Position numbers and translations under genes: made by a program. From Polyangiaceae bacterium (GTDB lineage Bacteria; Myxococcota_A; Polyangia; Polyangiales; Polyangiaceae), in NCBI GenBank assembly GCA_029266615.1, contig JAQSWN010000048.1, forward strand, positions 1-35,564: a stretch of 35,564 bases of DNA. Direction: 5' to 3'. Of the stretch, positions 26,874 through 35,564 are shown in pieces. Every line of letters starts with the position of its first letter. Within the stretch, counting starts at the first letter, position 1. The notes beneath the pieces were generated by a model, which saw only the letters and a program-made list of their open reading frames with translations, did not search any database and was not told the DNA's origin.

Positions 26874-27776
26874 ATGGCATCATCCGTCACCGTTATGTTT
26901 CAGCGCGGAATGGGCTCGTTGACGTGGGTTGCGGCCTTGGCGCTGCTTTCGGCGTGCTCGGAGTCGGATCCGGCGCCGGCCGGTTCTGGCGGCGGCGGCG
27001 GAGCCGGCGGCGGGAGTGCAGGTAGCGCCGGAACATCGGGCAGCACCGCGGGCGCAGCGGGCAGCACCGGAGGCGGAGCGGGTGGCGCTGCAGGCTCTTC
27101 GGGCAGCACCGCGGGCGGCAGCTCCGGGAGCGCCGGCCAGCCTCAAGCGGGAGGAGGCGCCGGTGGCGCGAGTGGCGGCGCAGGCGGTAGCAGCGCAGGC
27201 GGCGGCGCGGGCGGCGGCGGCGCGGGTGGAGCGGCAGGCGGCAGCGGCGGAGCGGCCGCGTTCGCGCTCACCTCCCCGGCCTTTCAGCATGGCGAGCAGT
27301 GCACGCAGCAGAATAAGCAAGGCTGCATGCCGGCGAGCTACTTTCCGGAAGCGAACGTCATGACGTCCATCGGCGGCAACAACATGTCGCCGGAACTGAA
27401 TTGGACGGCTGGCCCGGCAGGTACGATGAGTTACGTCATGTGCCTGCACGACTTGAGCCCCAACACTCACTGGTGCCTGTGGAACATCCCCGGCGCCACG
27501 CGGCAGTTGGCGGCGAACCTCGCTCGGCAGAAGATGCCGGCCGCGCCCGCTGGGTCGAGCCAGGACAGCTTCAGCGGGCAGGACGACGGCTACATGGGTC
27601 CCGGCGCCCTCGGGAACGTCTATGAATTCCGGCTTTACGCGCTGAAAAACGCCACGTACACGCCGCAGAACGCCGATCGCACGATGATCATGCAAGCTCT
27701 CGAGGCGGACGGAGGCGACATCGTGCTCGCCAAGGCGGTGCTCCGCGGCCGCTCTCATCCCGACGGTTACAACTGA
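26874..27776 (+). CDS. Lipoprotein with PEBP/YbhB-like domain
   Basis: The 300-residue protein starts at the ATG at 26874, preceded by GGAGAG at 26864-26869. The leader MASSVTVMFQRGMGSLTWVAALALLSAC ends in a lipobox (LSAC, Cys28). A ~100-residue Gly/Ala/Ser low-complexity linker follows, typical of myxobacterial surface lipoproteins. The rest is a phosphatidylethanolamine-binding-protein (Raf-kinase-inhibitor-like, YbhB/YbcL) domain. Its landmarks are NNMSPELNW, HDLSPNTHWCLWNIPG, GYMGPGALGNVYEFRLYAL and a DIVLAKAVLRG end. Such domains bind small ligands. Probably outer-membrane anchored. It converges on the decayed gene 6 bp downstream. Confidence 0.85.
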   Translation: MASSVTVMFQRGMGSLTWVAALALLSACSESDPAPAGSGGGGGAGGGSAGSAGTSGSTAGAAGSTGGGAGGAAGSSGSTAGGSSGSAGQPQAGGGAGGASGGAGGSSAGGGAGGGGAGGAAGGSGGAAAFALTSPAFQHGEQCTQQNKQGCMPASYFPEANVMTSIGGNNMSPELNWTAGPAGTMSYVMCLHDLSPNTHWCLWNIPGATRQLAANLARQKMPAAPAGSSQDSFSGQDDGYMGPGALGNVYEFRLYALKNATYTPQNADRTMIMQALEADGGDIVLAKAVLRGRSHPDGYN

Positions 27777-27782
27777 GCGCGG

Positions 27783-28240
27783 TCAAGGCGCTGGCATACG
27801 CGTAGGCGCTGGCAGGCTCGCGATCAAAGCTCTGACCGCAGCGAGCCCGGCTTCGTCCACCGCGTGGGTGGCGAGCGGCGGCATCTGCATGTCGGAGCCG
27901 CGCTCTCCGTCCCGATACACGCCCGCGCCGCGTTCCGGCTCTCCCTGACGTGCAGGTAAGAAAGCGCGGCCCGCTCCACGGGTGTGCCGGGCACCTGCAA
28001 GGCCGGGGTCGAAGTCGAAATTCTCCCCGTTTCTTGCAGCTTTCGGAGCGTGAGACCTAGCGCGCCCTCTCCCGCGAGCAGCACCCCGCTAAAGCCTCCC
28101 ACTCCGGAAGCGCGTCCCTCGCGCCGCTTTGCCGGTTTGCTCCCGAATTCACGGTGCGCGTCTCCGCGGGTTTGGAAGCGATAGAGCGCGCCGACACGAT
28201 CGTCGTTCCAGGCCGCGACGACGCCGCAAGCCTACCGACG
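27783..28240 (-). pseudogene. Decayed c-type-cytochrome-like gene
   Basis: Translating the minus strand in two frames recovers one broken protein. The upstream part reads WNDDRVGALYRFQTRGDAHR, then GVGGFSGVLLAGEGALGLTL, then PGTPVERAALSYLH. It then shifts frame, and the end reads GEPERGAGVYRDGERG followed by MPPLATHAVDEAG, LAAVRALIASL and a TGA at 27785. In intact proteins of this kind, YLHxNCxxCH with the haem-binding CxxCH comes after the first part, and MPPLATHxVDEAG near the end. Here CxxCH is missing, so an internal deletion plus frameshift inactivated it. A TAG lies in frame at about 28230 and no start is visible. The family name is from memory of myxobacterial cytochrome-like proteins; the decay is directly visible. 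Confidence 0.72.
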
Positions 28241-28278
28241 CGCGTTTCGCGGCGCGCCGGCGGCTTAGAGCGCGCGCG

Positions 28279-29310
28279 CTACTTGACCTCGTAGACTTCG
28301 ACGAGGCTGTCCATGAAGCGCGGAAGCACGATGCGGCTACGCTTGCTGTCCCAACCGAAGTCCGCCGGGCCCTTCACGTTTTGCACGATGGGCTGGAAGC
28401 TCGTGCCGTCGAGCTTGCCTTTGTAGATGGCGCTTCCGGCCCAGCTGGAGACGAACAGGCTGTCGCCGACGACGAGCATTCCGTCGAGCATGCCGTTCGG
28501 GAGCTTGATGACGTCTACCTTCTCGCCCTTCGGACCCAGACCGTAGACCTCATTGGACGCCATGCCGTTGACGAGCAAACCCTTGGGGCCGAGGAACAAG
28601 CCATTCGGCCCGCCCAAATCTTTGGATTTGGCGAGCGGCTTGGCCTTGCCAGTCTTGTCGATAACGAGCACTTGGTCACCACCCAGCGGCTCGAAGCCCT
28701 TCGGTCCGGGCTTGGTCGAGGTGTCCGAGACGTACACCTTGCCGTCGGCCGCGAGCGCGATGTCGTTGGCGAAAGTCGCCTCCGGTAGCGCGATCTCGCC
28801 CTTCGGCGCGAGCGTCTTCAGGTCGAACTTGCGAACGACGCTGATGTCCGTAACCCAAAGCTCTTTGCCGACGATGATGAGGCCCTTAGGGGCGTCCAGC
28901 TTCACGCCCTTCTCGCCACCGGCAATCAGCTTGGGCGTCTTGATCGTGCCGTCCGGCAAGAGCTCCGAGATGTAGCCGTTGCCGTCCACGTCCGCGGGGC
29001 TACCGTTGATGTTGGACACCAGGTAGCGGTCTCCGGCTGCGTCGTAAAAAACGCTCTCTGGAGTCGCGAACGCGCCTTTGAAGGTCAGCACCGGCGCGGG
29101 ATCGGGCGGCTTCGTCGCTTCCTCCAGCGCGGGCTTCGGAGCTGCAGATGCAGCCGGCGCCGCGGACGCGCTAGGCGCCGGGATTTTCTCCACCGTAACC
29201 GGCGTGACGGGCGGGGCTTCGCCAGGTTGAGCGACGGGAGTCGGTTGCGGATTCGAGCAACCCACGAGTAGTAATCCCCAGAGCACACCGAGCGACGTCT
29301 TAAGCATCAT
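28279..29310 (-). CDS. SMP-30/NHL-type beta-propeller lipoprotein
   Basis: The 343-residue protein starts at ATG 29310 with AAGGAG 6 bases upstream. It has a lipoprotein leader (MMLKTSLGVLWGLLLVGC, Cys18) and a Pro/Ala-rich linker to about residue 70. A six-bladed propeller-like domain follows, with repeated strands: GAFATPESVFYDAAGDRYLVSNI, LDAPKGLIIVGKELWVTDI, FANDIALAADGKVYVSDTST, LGGPNGLFLGPKGLLVNGM, LDGMLVVGDSLFVSSW. This matches the SMP-30/gluconolactonase/NHL superfamily, which can be enzymatic or simply binding. Cation-binding Glu (ATPESV), Asn (FANDIA) and Asp (VSDTS) positions are plausible. The substrate is unknown. Confidence 0.87.
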   Translation of the reverse strand: MMLKTSLGVLWGLLLVGCSNPQPTPVAQPGEAPPVTPVTVEKIPAPSASAAPAASAAPKPALEEATKPPDPAPVLTFKGAFATPESVFYDAAGDRYLVSNINGSPADVDGNGYISELLPDGTIKTPKLIAGGEKGVKLDAPKGLIIVGKELWVTDISVVRKFDLKTLAPKGEIALPEATFANDIALAADGKVYVSDTSTKPGPKGFEPLGGDQVLVIDKTGKAKPLAKSKDLGGPNGLFLGPKGLLVNGMASNEVYGLGPKGEKVDVIKLPNGMLDGMLVVGDSLFVSSWAGSAIYKGKLDGTSFQPIVQNVKGPADFGWDSKRSRIVLPRFMDSLVEVYEVK

Positions 29311-29379
29311 GTTCAGCTCCTTCTCGAAAATGGGAGGAGGAGCTTACATCAACGCGTCGCGCTCGGAACTGACGGGCAC

Positions 29380-29712
29380 CTACAGATTGGGCGACCGGGG
29401 CGGGCGCGGCAAAAGCGGTCGCTCGGCCGCGACGCTCGTGGGCGCTTCGCTATCGCACCACGCGCCGCCTTCCGTGACTTCGCGGAGCTCCGTTACCTCG
29501 GTCAGCGCCACGAGCTCGGCGGCGTCCGAGACCGCCTGGGCAACCCTTCGCGCGGCCAACGCGGCGCGCTCCGGAGCACGCTCCGTCGGAAACTCCGAAC
29601 CGAAGATCAACTCCAGGTGCTCGAGAGAAGGCTTACTCACCGTTCGTACGAACGGCGCGTTCCGGCGTCTCTTTAGCGCACGCAGATCCGCGATAAACGC
29701 GAGATTTCTCAA
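29380..29712 (-). CDS. Hypothetical protein (weak)
   Basis: A 110-residue frame with a TTG start ends 69 bp upstream of the SMP-30-like gene on the same strand. Codon use (mostly G or C in third position) and a normal amino-acid mixture (SLEHLELIFGSEFPTERAPERAALAARRVAQAVSDAAELVALTEV) make it better than the Ser-rich plus-strand alternative. No Shine-Dalgarno or known domain is seen, and the C-terminus is Pro/Arg-rich. It might be a short leader gene or a decayed remnant. Confidence 0.4.
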   Translation of the reverse strand: MRNLAFIADLRALKRRRNAPFVRTVSKPSLEHLELIFGSEFPTERAPERAALAARRVAQAVSDAAELVALTEVTELREVTEGGAWCDSEAPTSVAAERPLLPRPPRSPNL

Positions 29713-29813
29713 GATTAACGAAAGGCGCCGGTAGCGACTGGCGGTCGCGCGGTGACCACCTACATGTGAATCTTGTCGGAGGCGCCCGCTGTGAATTTAG
29801 GTAGCCTCTGGAC

Positions 29814-31100
29814 GTGCTTCGATCCGTACCTTGGCTGTCTCGCTCCTCCTTTTGCGCGCTGCTCGCCCTTTCGGGCTGCTCCGACGACGACAGCCGGGAT
29901 CTATTTCGCCCGGGTCCGCCCCTGCCGGAGTGCCCGAACGCCGACTACTCCACGTGTGACGTGCGCGATGGCGCATGTCAGCAGCGGCTGCTCGAGCTCG
30001 CGGCGTGCGTGCGGGGCGGCGAGCCGCCCTCGGATTTGCAAGTCGACGTTCTGAATGAAGCCGAGTACGCGAAGCTGCTGCGCGAGGAAGCGGGCGACAC
30101 GCCCGAGCCCAAGGCTCAACACTTCAATCGTGCCTTGTCGCTGTTCGGTCTCGCACCACTCAGCGGCGTGCCGGTCGACGACCAGATTGAAGAGCAAGCG
30201 ACGCACGTCGCCGGGCAGTACCTTTGGGAAGACCGGCGCATCGTCATCGTCGACCACGGGCTTCCCGCGAGCTCGTCCGACGTGAATGGCGTGCTGCTCC
30301 ACGAATTCGTGCACGCGTTGCAAGACGCCGACCACGATTTGATGACGTGGCCCGGTCCAGACGTCACCTGGACCTTCGACTCTTCCCTCGCCGCGAGCAC
30401 GGTGTTCGAAGGCGAAGCATCCTTTTACGAGACGCGCGTCGCCGCGCCTCTGCTCGGGCTCGACCACGAGCGGGTGGACTTCGAGGGGGCATTCCAAAAC
30501 TTCATGGATCGAGCCCTGGTCCGCGCTTTCGACTCCTCCCTGCGCCTCACTCAAAGCTACCGAACCGTTCCCTACGGTATCGGCGCGCTACAGGCCTTCC
30601 ACGCCTGGGAGGGCAACGGCCCGAGCGGCCTGGATCCGCTTTGGAGCAACCCACCCCTCACCATGCAACGAGTGCTGGCCGAAACGTTCGGTCGCAACAC
30701 GCCGCAAGAGTCCGCGGTGGAAATCCCCGCCCCGGAAGTTCCAGAGGGGCTCACCTTGCACGGGGAGGATTCGCTGGGCGCTTGGGGGCTGTGCTTGGTG
30801 CTCACCAGCCGCGAAGGCGTTCCTTCCCGAGTGACGCAGTTCGTGGACCAAGCGCTCACGTGGCGTGGCGACCGCTTCTCCGTGTACACGGACGACGAGG
30901 CGTCGACGTACGCGCTCTGGCAGCTGGAGCTGGAGAGTACCAAGGCCGCCGAGGCGATGGACGACTTCTTCGACGTGCTCGACGTGGACCACGCCACGGC
31001 CGGCAAGCGCGTGTTCGTCTCCTATAACCCGAACGACTTGCCCGCCTCCGCCGCACTGACGGCGTGGGGCGAGAGCTGGCTCGCTTCAGGCGGCGACTAA
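29814..31100 (+). CDS. Putative HExxH metallopeptidase lipoprotein
   Basis: The 428-residue protein begins at a GTG and has a lipoprotein leader (MLRSVPWLSRSSFCALLALSGC, Cys22). The mature part has an early Cys-containing region (CPNADYSTCDVRDGACQ), then a gluzincin-like core. HEFVH is at 163-167 in VLLHEFVHALQDADHD, and EGEA about 32 residues later (Glu199/Glu201) could provide the third zinc ligand. A mostly helical C-terminal domain follows. No exact peptidase family is recognised; myxobacteria carry many such exported putative proteases. Its last 15 bases overlap the end of the minus-strand gene at 31086. Confidence 0.78.
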   Translation: MLRSVPWLSRSSFCALLALSGCSDDDSRDLFRPGPPLPECPNADYSTCDVRDGACQQRLLELAACVRGGEPPSDLQVDVLNEAEYAKLLREEAGDTPEPKAQHFNRALSLFGLAPLSGVPVDDQIEEQATHVAGQYLWEDRRIVIVDHGLPASSSDVNGVLLHEFVHALQDADHDLMTWPGPDVTWTFDSSLAASTVFEGEASFYETRVAAPLLGLDHERVDFEGAFQNFMDRALVRAFDSSLRLTQSYRTVPYGIGALQAFHAWEGNGPSGLDPLWSNPPLTMQRVLAETFGRNTPQESAVEIPAPEVPEGLTLHGEDSLGAWGLCLVLTSREGVPSRVTQFVDQALTWRGDRFSVYTDDEASTYALWQLELESTKAAEAMDDFFDVLDVDHATAGKRVFVSYNPNDLPASAALTAWGESWLASGGD

Positions 31101-31655
31101 GCGAATCTTTTCCGCCTGACCGGCGCGGTAGAAGCGTCGCAACGTGGCGTGCGTCGCGACGTGGCCGTAGCTCATCAGCCGACGCACGAAGCGCGCCGCC
31201 AGGTCGTTCGCGGTGCGGTAGCGGTCGCCCAGCTCCGTCCCTGCCTCGTGCAGGAAGCGCACTCGCTCGTAAAGCCGCGAATGGACGTCGAAGGCTTCAC
31301 CGCGGTCCCAGGGCACGTGCTCGAGCACCAACAGCACGAATTTGTCGACCTCCGCCTGCAGCTCCAGCTCGAGCTGCGTCGCGGGTAGCTCCTGCCGCGC
31401 CCGGTTCGCCACGTAAACGAAGTGACTGACGCCTTCCGCCAATTGCAGCCAGCCGTCGTGGTCGTTCGCGGCCTCTACCGGCACGACGAGAGCCATCTCC
31501 AGCTCGCCCTCGCTCTCGCGCAGCAACAAGGACTCGCGAGAGCTGGGTGAATCCGCCTCGCGCACGAAGCCGCGCACGTCCGGCGTTTCTTCCAGGTGAT
31601 AAAACCGCTCCAGCCGCCGTTGCAGCCGGAGCAGCGTCTCCAGCCGAGCGCTCAG
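31086..31655 (-). CDS. Unknown-function protein, apparent CTG start
   Basis: The 189-residue frame begins SARLETLLRLQRRLERFYHLEETPDV after the first codon. No ATG, GTG or TTG exists near this point. CTG at 31655-31653 overlaps the TGA stop of the upstream gene (CTGA) and has GGAGG 6 bases upstream, so I take CTG as the start, coupled to the upstream gene. The next usable start (GTG) would lose about 26 well-formed residues. The core (ELEMALVVPVE, DGWLQLAEGVSHFVYVANRARQELPATQLELELQAEVDKFVLLVLEH) looks like a compact helical/beta cytosolic protein. No known domain is recognised. It forms a pair with the gene at 31652-32266. Confidence 0.7.
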   Translation of the reverse strand: MSARLETLLRLQRRLERFYHLEETPDVRGFVREADSPSSRESLLLRESEGELEMALVVPVEAANDHDGWLQLAEGVSHFVYVANRARQELPATQLELELQAEVDKFVLLVLEHVPWDRGEAFDVHSRLYERVRFLHEAGTELGDRYRTANDLAARFVRRLMSYGHVATHATLRRFYRAGQAEKIRLVAA

Positions 31656-32266
31656 TGAAGGCCTCCGGCGCCCCGCACCGGCAGCACACCTCGTCCTGCG
31701 AGCTCGTTGCCCAGCGCCTCCGAGCCTGTCTTCAGCCAACGCTCGTAAAGCTTCAGCAAGCCCGTGCTGGACGGCGCGGCTGACAGCGACAAGCGCTCCG
31801 CGACGTCGCTCAGTAGGTCTGCGAAGCGCCCGAAGTTCTCCGCCAGCTCGAAGAACAGGTCCGGAGCGCCGTCGCCGTTGCCGCCGCGCAGCAGCTTGCC
31901 CGCGCCGTCGTAAGCGCGCGCGCCGAGGGCAGTGACGTAACGCGCTTCCACTCCGCGCGTCTCCAAGTGCGGCGCGAAAAAGCCGCTCACGTAGAGCACG
32001 CCGTCGCCCAGCACGCGCAGCCGCTCGAAGCGCTCGTTGCCCGGTGCGTGCAGCGCTTCGTCCAAGAGCAACGTGAGAGGCCGCTCCAGCGCTTCGCAGC
32101 TTCGCGGGTCGGGCCGGGCGTAGTCGGTCAGGAGCGAAACGAGGTAGTATTCAGCCGCGGCCGTGGCTTCGACGTGCTTCTTCCGCATCGCGTCGTCCAC
32201 CACGTCGTGAAAGAAGGTCTCGAGGTTCGCCGAAAGATCCAAGCCCTGTCGCGTTCCTTCACTCAT
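31652..32266 (-). CDS. Unknown-function cytosolic protein paired with the 31086 gene
   Basis: The 204-residue protein begins at ATG 32266 with GGAAGGA upstream. It is mostly helical (LSANLETFFHDVVDDAMRKKHVEATAAAEYYLVSLLTDYAR, then ALERPLTLLLDEALHAPGNERFERLRVLGDGVLYVSGFFAPHLETRGVEARYVTALGARAYDGAG, then DLFFELAENFGRFADLLSDVAERLSL). There are no signal peptide and no enzymatic motif. Its TGA overlaps the apparent CTG of the downstream gene, indicating translational coupling and a joint role. I recall similar gene pairs in other myxobacteria, but no function can be assigned from sequence. Confidence 0.78.
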   Translation of the reverse strand: MSEGTRQGLDLSANLETFFHDVVDDAMRKKHVEATAAAEYYLVSLLTDYARPDPRSCEALERPLTLLLDEALHAPGNERFERLRVLGDGVLYVSGFFAPHLETRGVEARYVTALGARAYDGAGKLLRGGNGDGAPDLFFELAENFGRFADLLSDVAERLSLSAAPSSTGLLKLYERWLKTGSEALGNELAGRGVLPVRGAGGLH

Positions 32267-32787
32267 GCCAATATCCTTCCGTCGCCAGACGTTTCGTTGC
32301 GGTACCCCCGCGATATCCGAACTGCGGCAAGCGTCGTTACCGGGGGCGCAAAGGAGCGCGTCGCCACGGATGTACCGAGTGCCGCTACGTGAGCTTCTGC
32401 ATGTGAGCTGCGGAGTGGCAGCCCCAAGAGTGATGCGTCTCCCTGCAGAGTCGATTCGAGGACTCTGATTTTCGGCGAGCGTGCCCGCCGTGCATTGCGG
32501 AGCGAAACTCTATGCAGGCACTACAGGGTACGGCCGCGCGCGACGTTCGCCCAACACGGCGACTCGCGGCGCGATGGATTCTCAGCACTCTCGGCAGCGG
32601 GCTGCCAGTTTGAAACCCGGACGAAGCACACCCAGCCGACGTCTGAATGCCCTCCCGCGCGTCGGGTCCGCGCTCGGCGGCTTGGCGTCGGCCTGGTGTC
32701 CGGTAGACTGAACGAACGCGCAGCCGGCCGGTCTGACGTCCGATTCTGCAAGTAATCCCATGAGCTAGAGAATCGAATCGCCGTCCC
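32267..32787. other. Intergenic region of about 520 bp upstream of groES
   Basis: The stretch between the unknown gene pair and the groES promoter holds no supported gene. Arg/Ser-rich frames on both strands have no recognisable domain and no ribosome site. No tRNA or known RNA fold was recognised. It may hold the divergent promoter for the minus-strand pair. Confidence 0.55.
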
Positions 32788-32815
32788 TTGACTCTGCCCA
32801 CGGCGTGCTTACCCT
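32788..32815 (+). promoter_or_regulatory. Predicted groESL promoter
   Basis: TTGACT (32788-32793) and TACCCT (32810-32815) are separated by 16 bp, giving a plausible sigma-70-type promoter about 150 bp before the groES ATG. The expected start near 32822 lies just upstream of the CIRCE element, a common layout for HrcA control. Confidence 0.55.
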
Positions 32816-32832
32816 CGGCGTGCTCCTGGTTG

Positions 32833-32859
32833 TTAGCACTCTCGCCCGTTGAGTGCTAA
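32833..32859. promoter_or_regulatory. CIRCE element (HrcA operator)
   Basis: TTAGCACTC, a 9-bp spacer and GAGTGCTAA form a perfect CIRCE dyad, the binding site of the heat-shock repressor HrcA. It lies 96 bp before groES, so the operon is very likely repressed by HrcA and induced by heat or unfolded protein. No hrcA gene is in the window. Confidence 0.96.
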
Positions 32860-32955
32860 AAGCCGGAACCCGAAAAGTTCTCGCTGGTTAGGCCCCACAG
32901 GGGCGCCGAAGAGAACCAGCCAGTAACCCAAGCAAACGTCTCGAGGGAAGCACAA

Positions 32956-33252
32956 ATGTCTACGAAAATCCGACCGCTCCAGGACCGCGTGATCGTCAAG
33001 CGCGTCAAAGAAGAAGAGAAGACCAAGGGTGGCATCATCATCCCGGACTCCGCCAAGGAGAAGCCGGTCGAGGGTGAAGTCATCGCCGTAGGCAACGGCA
33101 AGGTTCAGGACGACGGCACGGTCCGCAAGCTGGACGTGAAAGCCGGCGACCGCATCCTGTTCGGCAAGTACTCGGGCACCGAGGTGAAGCTGGACGGTGA
33201 GGAGCACCTCATCCTGCGTGAGGACGACATCCTGGGCGTTATCGAGAAGTGA
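32956..33252 (+). CDS. groES: Co-chaperonin GroES
   Basis: GroES caps the GroEL ring during protein folding in the cytoplasm. The 98 residues show the usual Cpn10 fold: [33 protein letters not shown] (the mobile loop is in the KTKGGIIIP area), then [11 protein letters not shown] and [42 protein letters not shown] is 5-12 bases before the ATG. groEL follows 20 bp later; together they are the CIRCE-controlled groESL operon. Confidence 0.98.
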   Translation: MSTKIRPLQDRVIVKRVKEEEKTKGGIIIPDSAKEKPVEGEVIAVGNGKVQDDGTVRKLDVKAGDRILFGKYSGTEVKLDGEEHLILREDDILGVIEK

Positions 33253-33257
33253 TCTGA

Positions 33258-34919
<1,662 letters not shown>

Positions 34920-34951
34920 GTCACGCCGCATCGGCCTCAGCTGATGCATGA

Positions 34952-34994
34952 CGAACGGCGTCTTCCCGCAAGGGGAGGCGCCGTTCGGCATTTT
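34952..34994 (+). terminator. Rho-independent terminator of groESL
   Basis: A 16-bp stem (arms 34952-34967 and 34972-34987, with two G-T pairs) is closed by the tetraloop GCAA and followed within 7 bases by TTTT (34991-34994). It lies 32 bp after the groEL stop and should end the operon before the ATPase gene. Confidence 0.82.
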
Positions 34995-35025
34995 GTAGGA
35001 GGGCGCACTCCCGGAGAGACGAAGA

Positions 35026-35564
35026 ATGGCTACACCCTCAATGCTCAGTATCGACATTCGGGTACCAGACGGCACCTCAATTAAGTCGCTGGAGTCACTC
35101 AGGTGGGAGAGCATCCCTGGATTCGTGGTGCTTACCGGCGCCAATGGTTCCGGAAAGACGCAGCTCCTCGACTTTCTCGCCCACAAGCTAATGGGACTAC
35201 CTTCATGCTCCGTTGGAAATATCGACGGTGTCCAGGTCCGCATCGATGGCAAGGACCAATTTGGCGCCGACGCCGTTGCTTACATCCCGAGCAGGTGGGA
35301 ATTCAGCGGCGCTCCATCCATGGATATCGCAGGCGTCCAGAACACCAAAGCATCCCTCTGGACCCAGTTGACTCAGCACGGCTATCAGCACGATCTCAGA
35401 ATGCGAAGCCTTCGTGCCCGATTAGAACGATTGCTCGAAGTGAGCAACTTAGCGACTCTTAATCAATCGGATTTCAGCAGCCGCCTGCCGGAGGATCTGT
35501 CGTTCTTATTCGATGAGAAAGACTTCACATCCGGCCTCGCGCCAATCTTCCTAGCGCATCGCCT
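35026..35564 (+). CDS. AAA/ABC-type ATPase, 5' part (runs off the window)
   Basis: The frame from ATG 35026, with GGAGAG upstream, is open to the window end (179 complete codons). The start MATPSMLSIDIRVPDGTSIKS leads to VVLTGANGSGKTQLLDFLAHK, a Walker A motif (GANGSGKT, residues 38-45) of the RecF/SMC-like AAA type. Helical sequence (LWTQLTQHGYQHDLRMRSLRARLERLLEVSN) follows, as in AAA proteins with coiled-coil insertions. Two sequence lines here (35401-35520) contain 59 G/C of 120, well below the neighbouring core genes. Such stand-alone ATPases often belong to defence or mobile islands, but the partner and C-terminal part are outside the window. No family can be assigned. Confidence 0.75.
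   Translation, partial: MATPSMLSIDIRVPDGTSIKSLESLRWESIPGFVVLTGANGSGKTQLLDFLAHKLMGLPSCSVGNIDGVQVRIDGKDQFGADAVAYIPSRWEFSGAPSMDIAGVQNTKASLWTQLTQHGYQHDLRMRSLRARLERLLEVSNLATLNQSDFSSRLPEDLSFLFDEKDFTSGLAPIFLAHR

Noticed and set aside
26522..26890. Minus-strand gene encoding repeats of HLCRIKSRVT
   Set aside because: The translation merely follows the tandem DNA repeat, changes frame where a filler is shortened by one base, and has no ribosome site or domain.
29309..29734. Plus-strand frame of 141 residues between the SMP-30 and HExxH genes
   Set aside because: Ser/Arg-rich composition typical of a shadow; the minus-strand frame is more protein-like.
32590..32630. tRNA-like stretch with GTTTGAAACCCGG
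   Set aside because: It resembles a T-arm by chance; no matching acceptor, anticodon or D arm could be found around it.
32385..32801. Minus-strand frame of 138 residues upstream of groES
   Set aside because: Arg/Ser/Cys-rich, overlaps the groES promoter and lacks a ribosome site or known domain.

Overview
The window comes from a high-GC Gram-negative chromosome. It is most likely a myxobacterium-like member of Myxococcota (Polyangia/Sorangiineae type). The clues are many lipoproteins with Gly/Ser/Ala-rich linkers, a fibro-slime protein with CDDGN-type cysteine repeats, RND-efflux and outer-membrane genes, CIRCE-controlled groESL, and a high GC third position in genes. This taxonomic reading is inference; no rRNA or tRNA gene was found.

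Layout. 1-5062: 3' end of an RND periplasmic adaptor, a Cys-rich lipoprotein (-), a PhoH-type ATPase followed by a LuxR-type HTH protein and enolase, then a convergent outer-membrane protein gene separated from eno by a perfect 15-bp inverted repeat. 5119-7354: a MarR regulator and an AhpD-like gene carrying nearly identical 18-bp operator-like sites, a small lipoprotein and a pirin. 7517-12041: fibro-slime lipoprotein, purB and a ChaA-type cation/proton antiporter. 12161-14454 (-): a lipoprotein overlapping a DUF2254 membrane protein. 14925-19631: an orphan gene, a GH15 glucoamylase/trehalase followed 18 bp later by zwf, and a one-TM protein.

19717-21346 (-) holds a Nudix hydrolase followed by NAD kinase, which looks like an NAD(P)/ADP-ribose unit. 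Divergent from it, 21390-26380 (+) is a tight four-gene set: HEAT protein, PQQ-propeller/HEAT lipoprotein, a homocysteine-methyltransferase-like protein that has lost its zinc cysteines, and glutamate-cysteine ligase. A 41/42-bp tandem repeat follows (26542-26718), then a PEBP-type lipoprotein. Next comes the frameshifted and internally deleted remnant of a probable cytochrome-c-like gene (27783-28240, -), an SMP-30/NHL-type lipoprotein and a HExxH lipoprotein. Two coupled genes of unknown function (31086-32266, -) include a downstream member that appears to start at CTG in a CTGA overlap.

32788-34994 is the groES-groEL operon with promoter, perfect CIRCE and a strong terminator. Right after it a lower-GC AAA ATPase gene begins and runs off the window. 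It may be the edge of an accessory island.

Most of the window is ordinary core and envelope gene content. The observations most worth pursuing are the zinc-less methyltransferase in the gshA operon, the paired MarR operator sites, the CTG-started gene pair, the decayed cytochrome gene, the Nudix box with a 4-residue insertion next to nadK, and the ATPase at the right edge.
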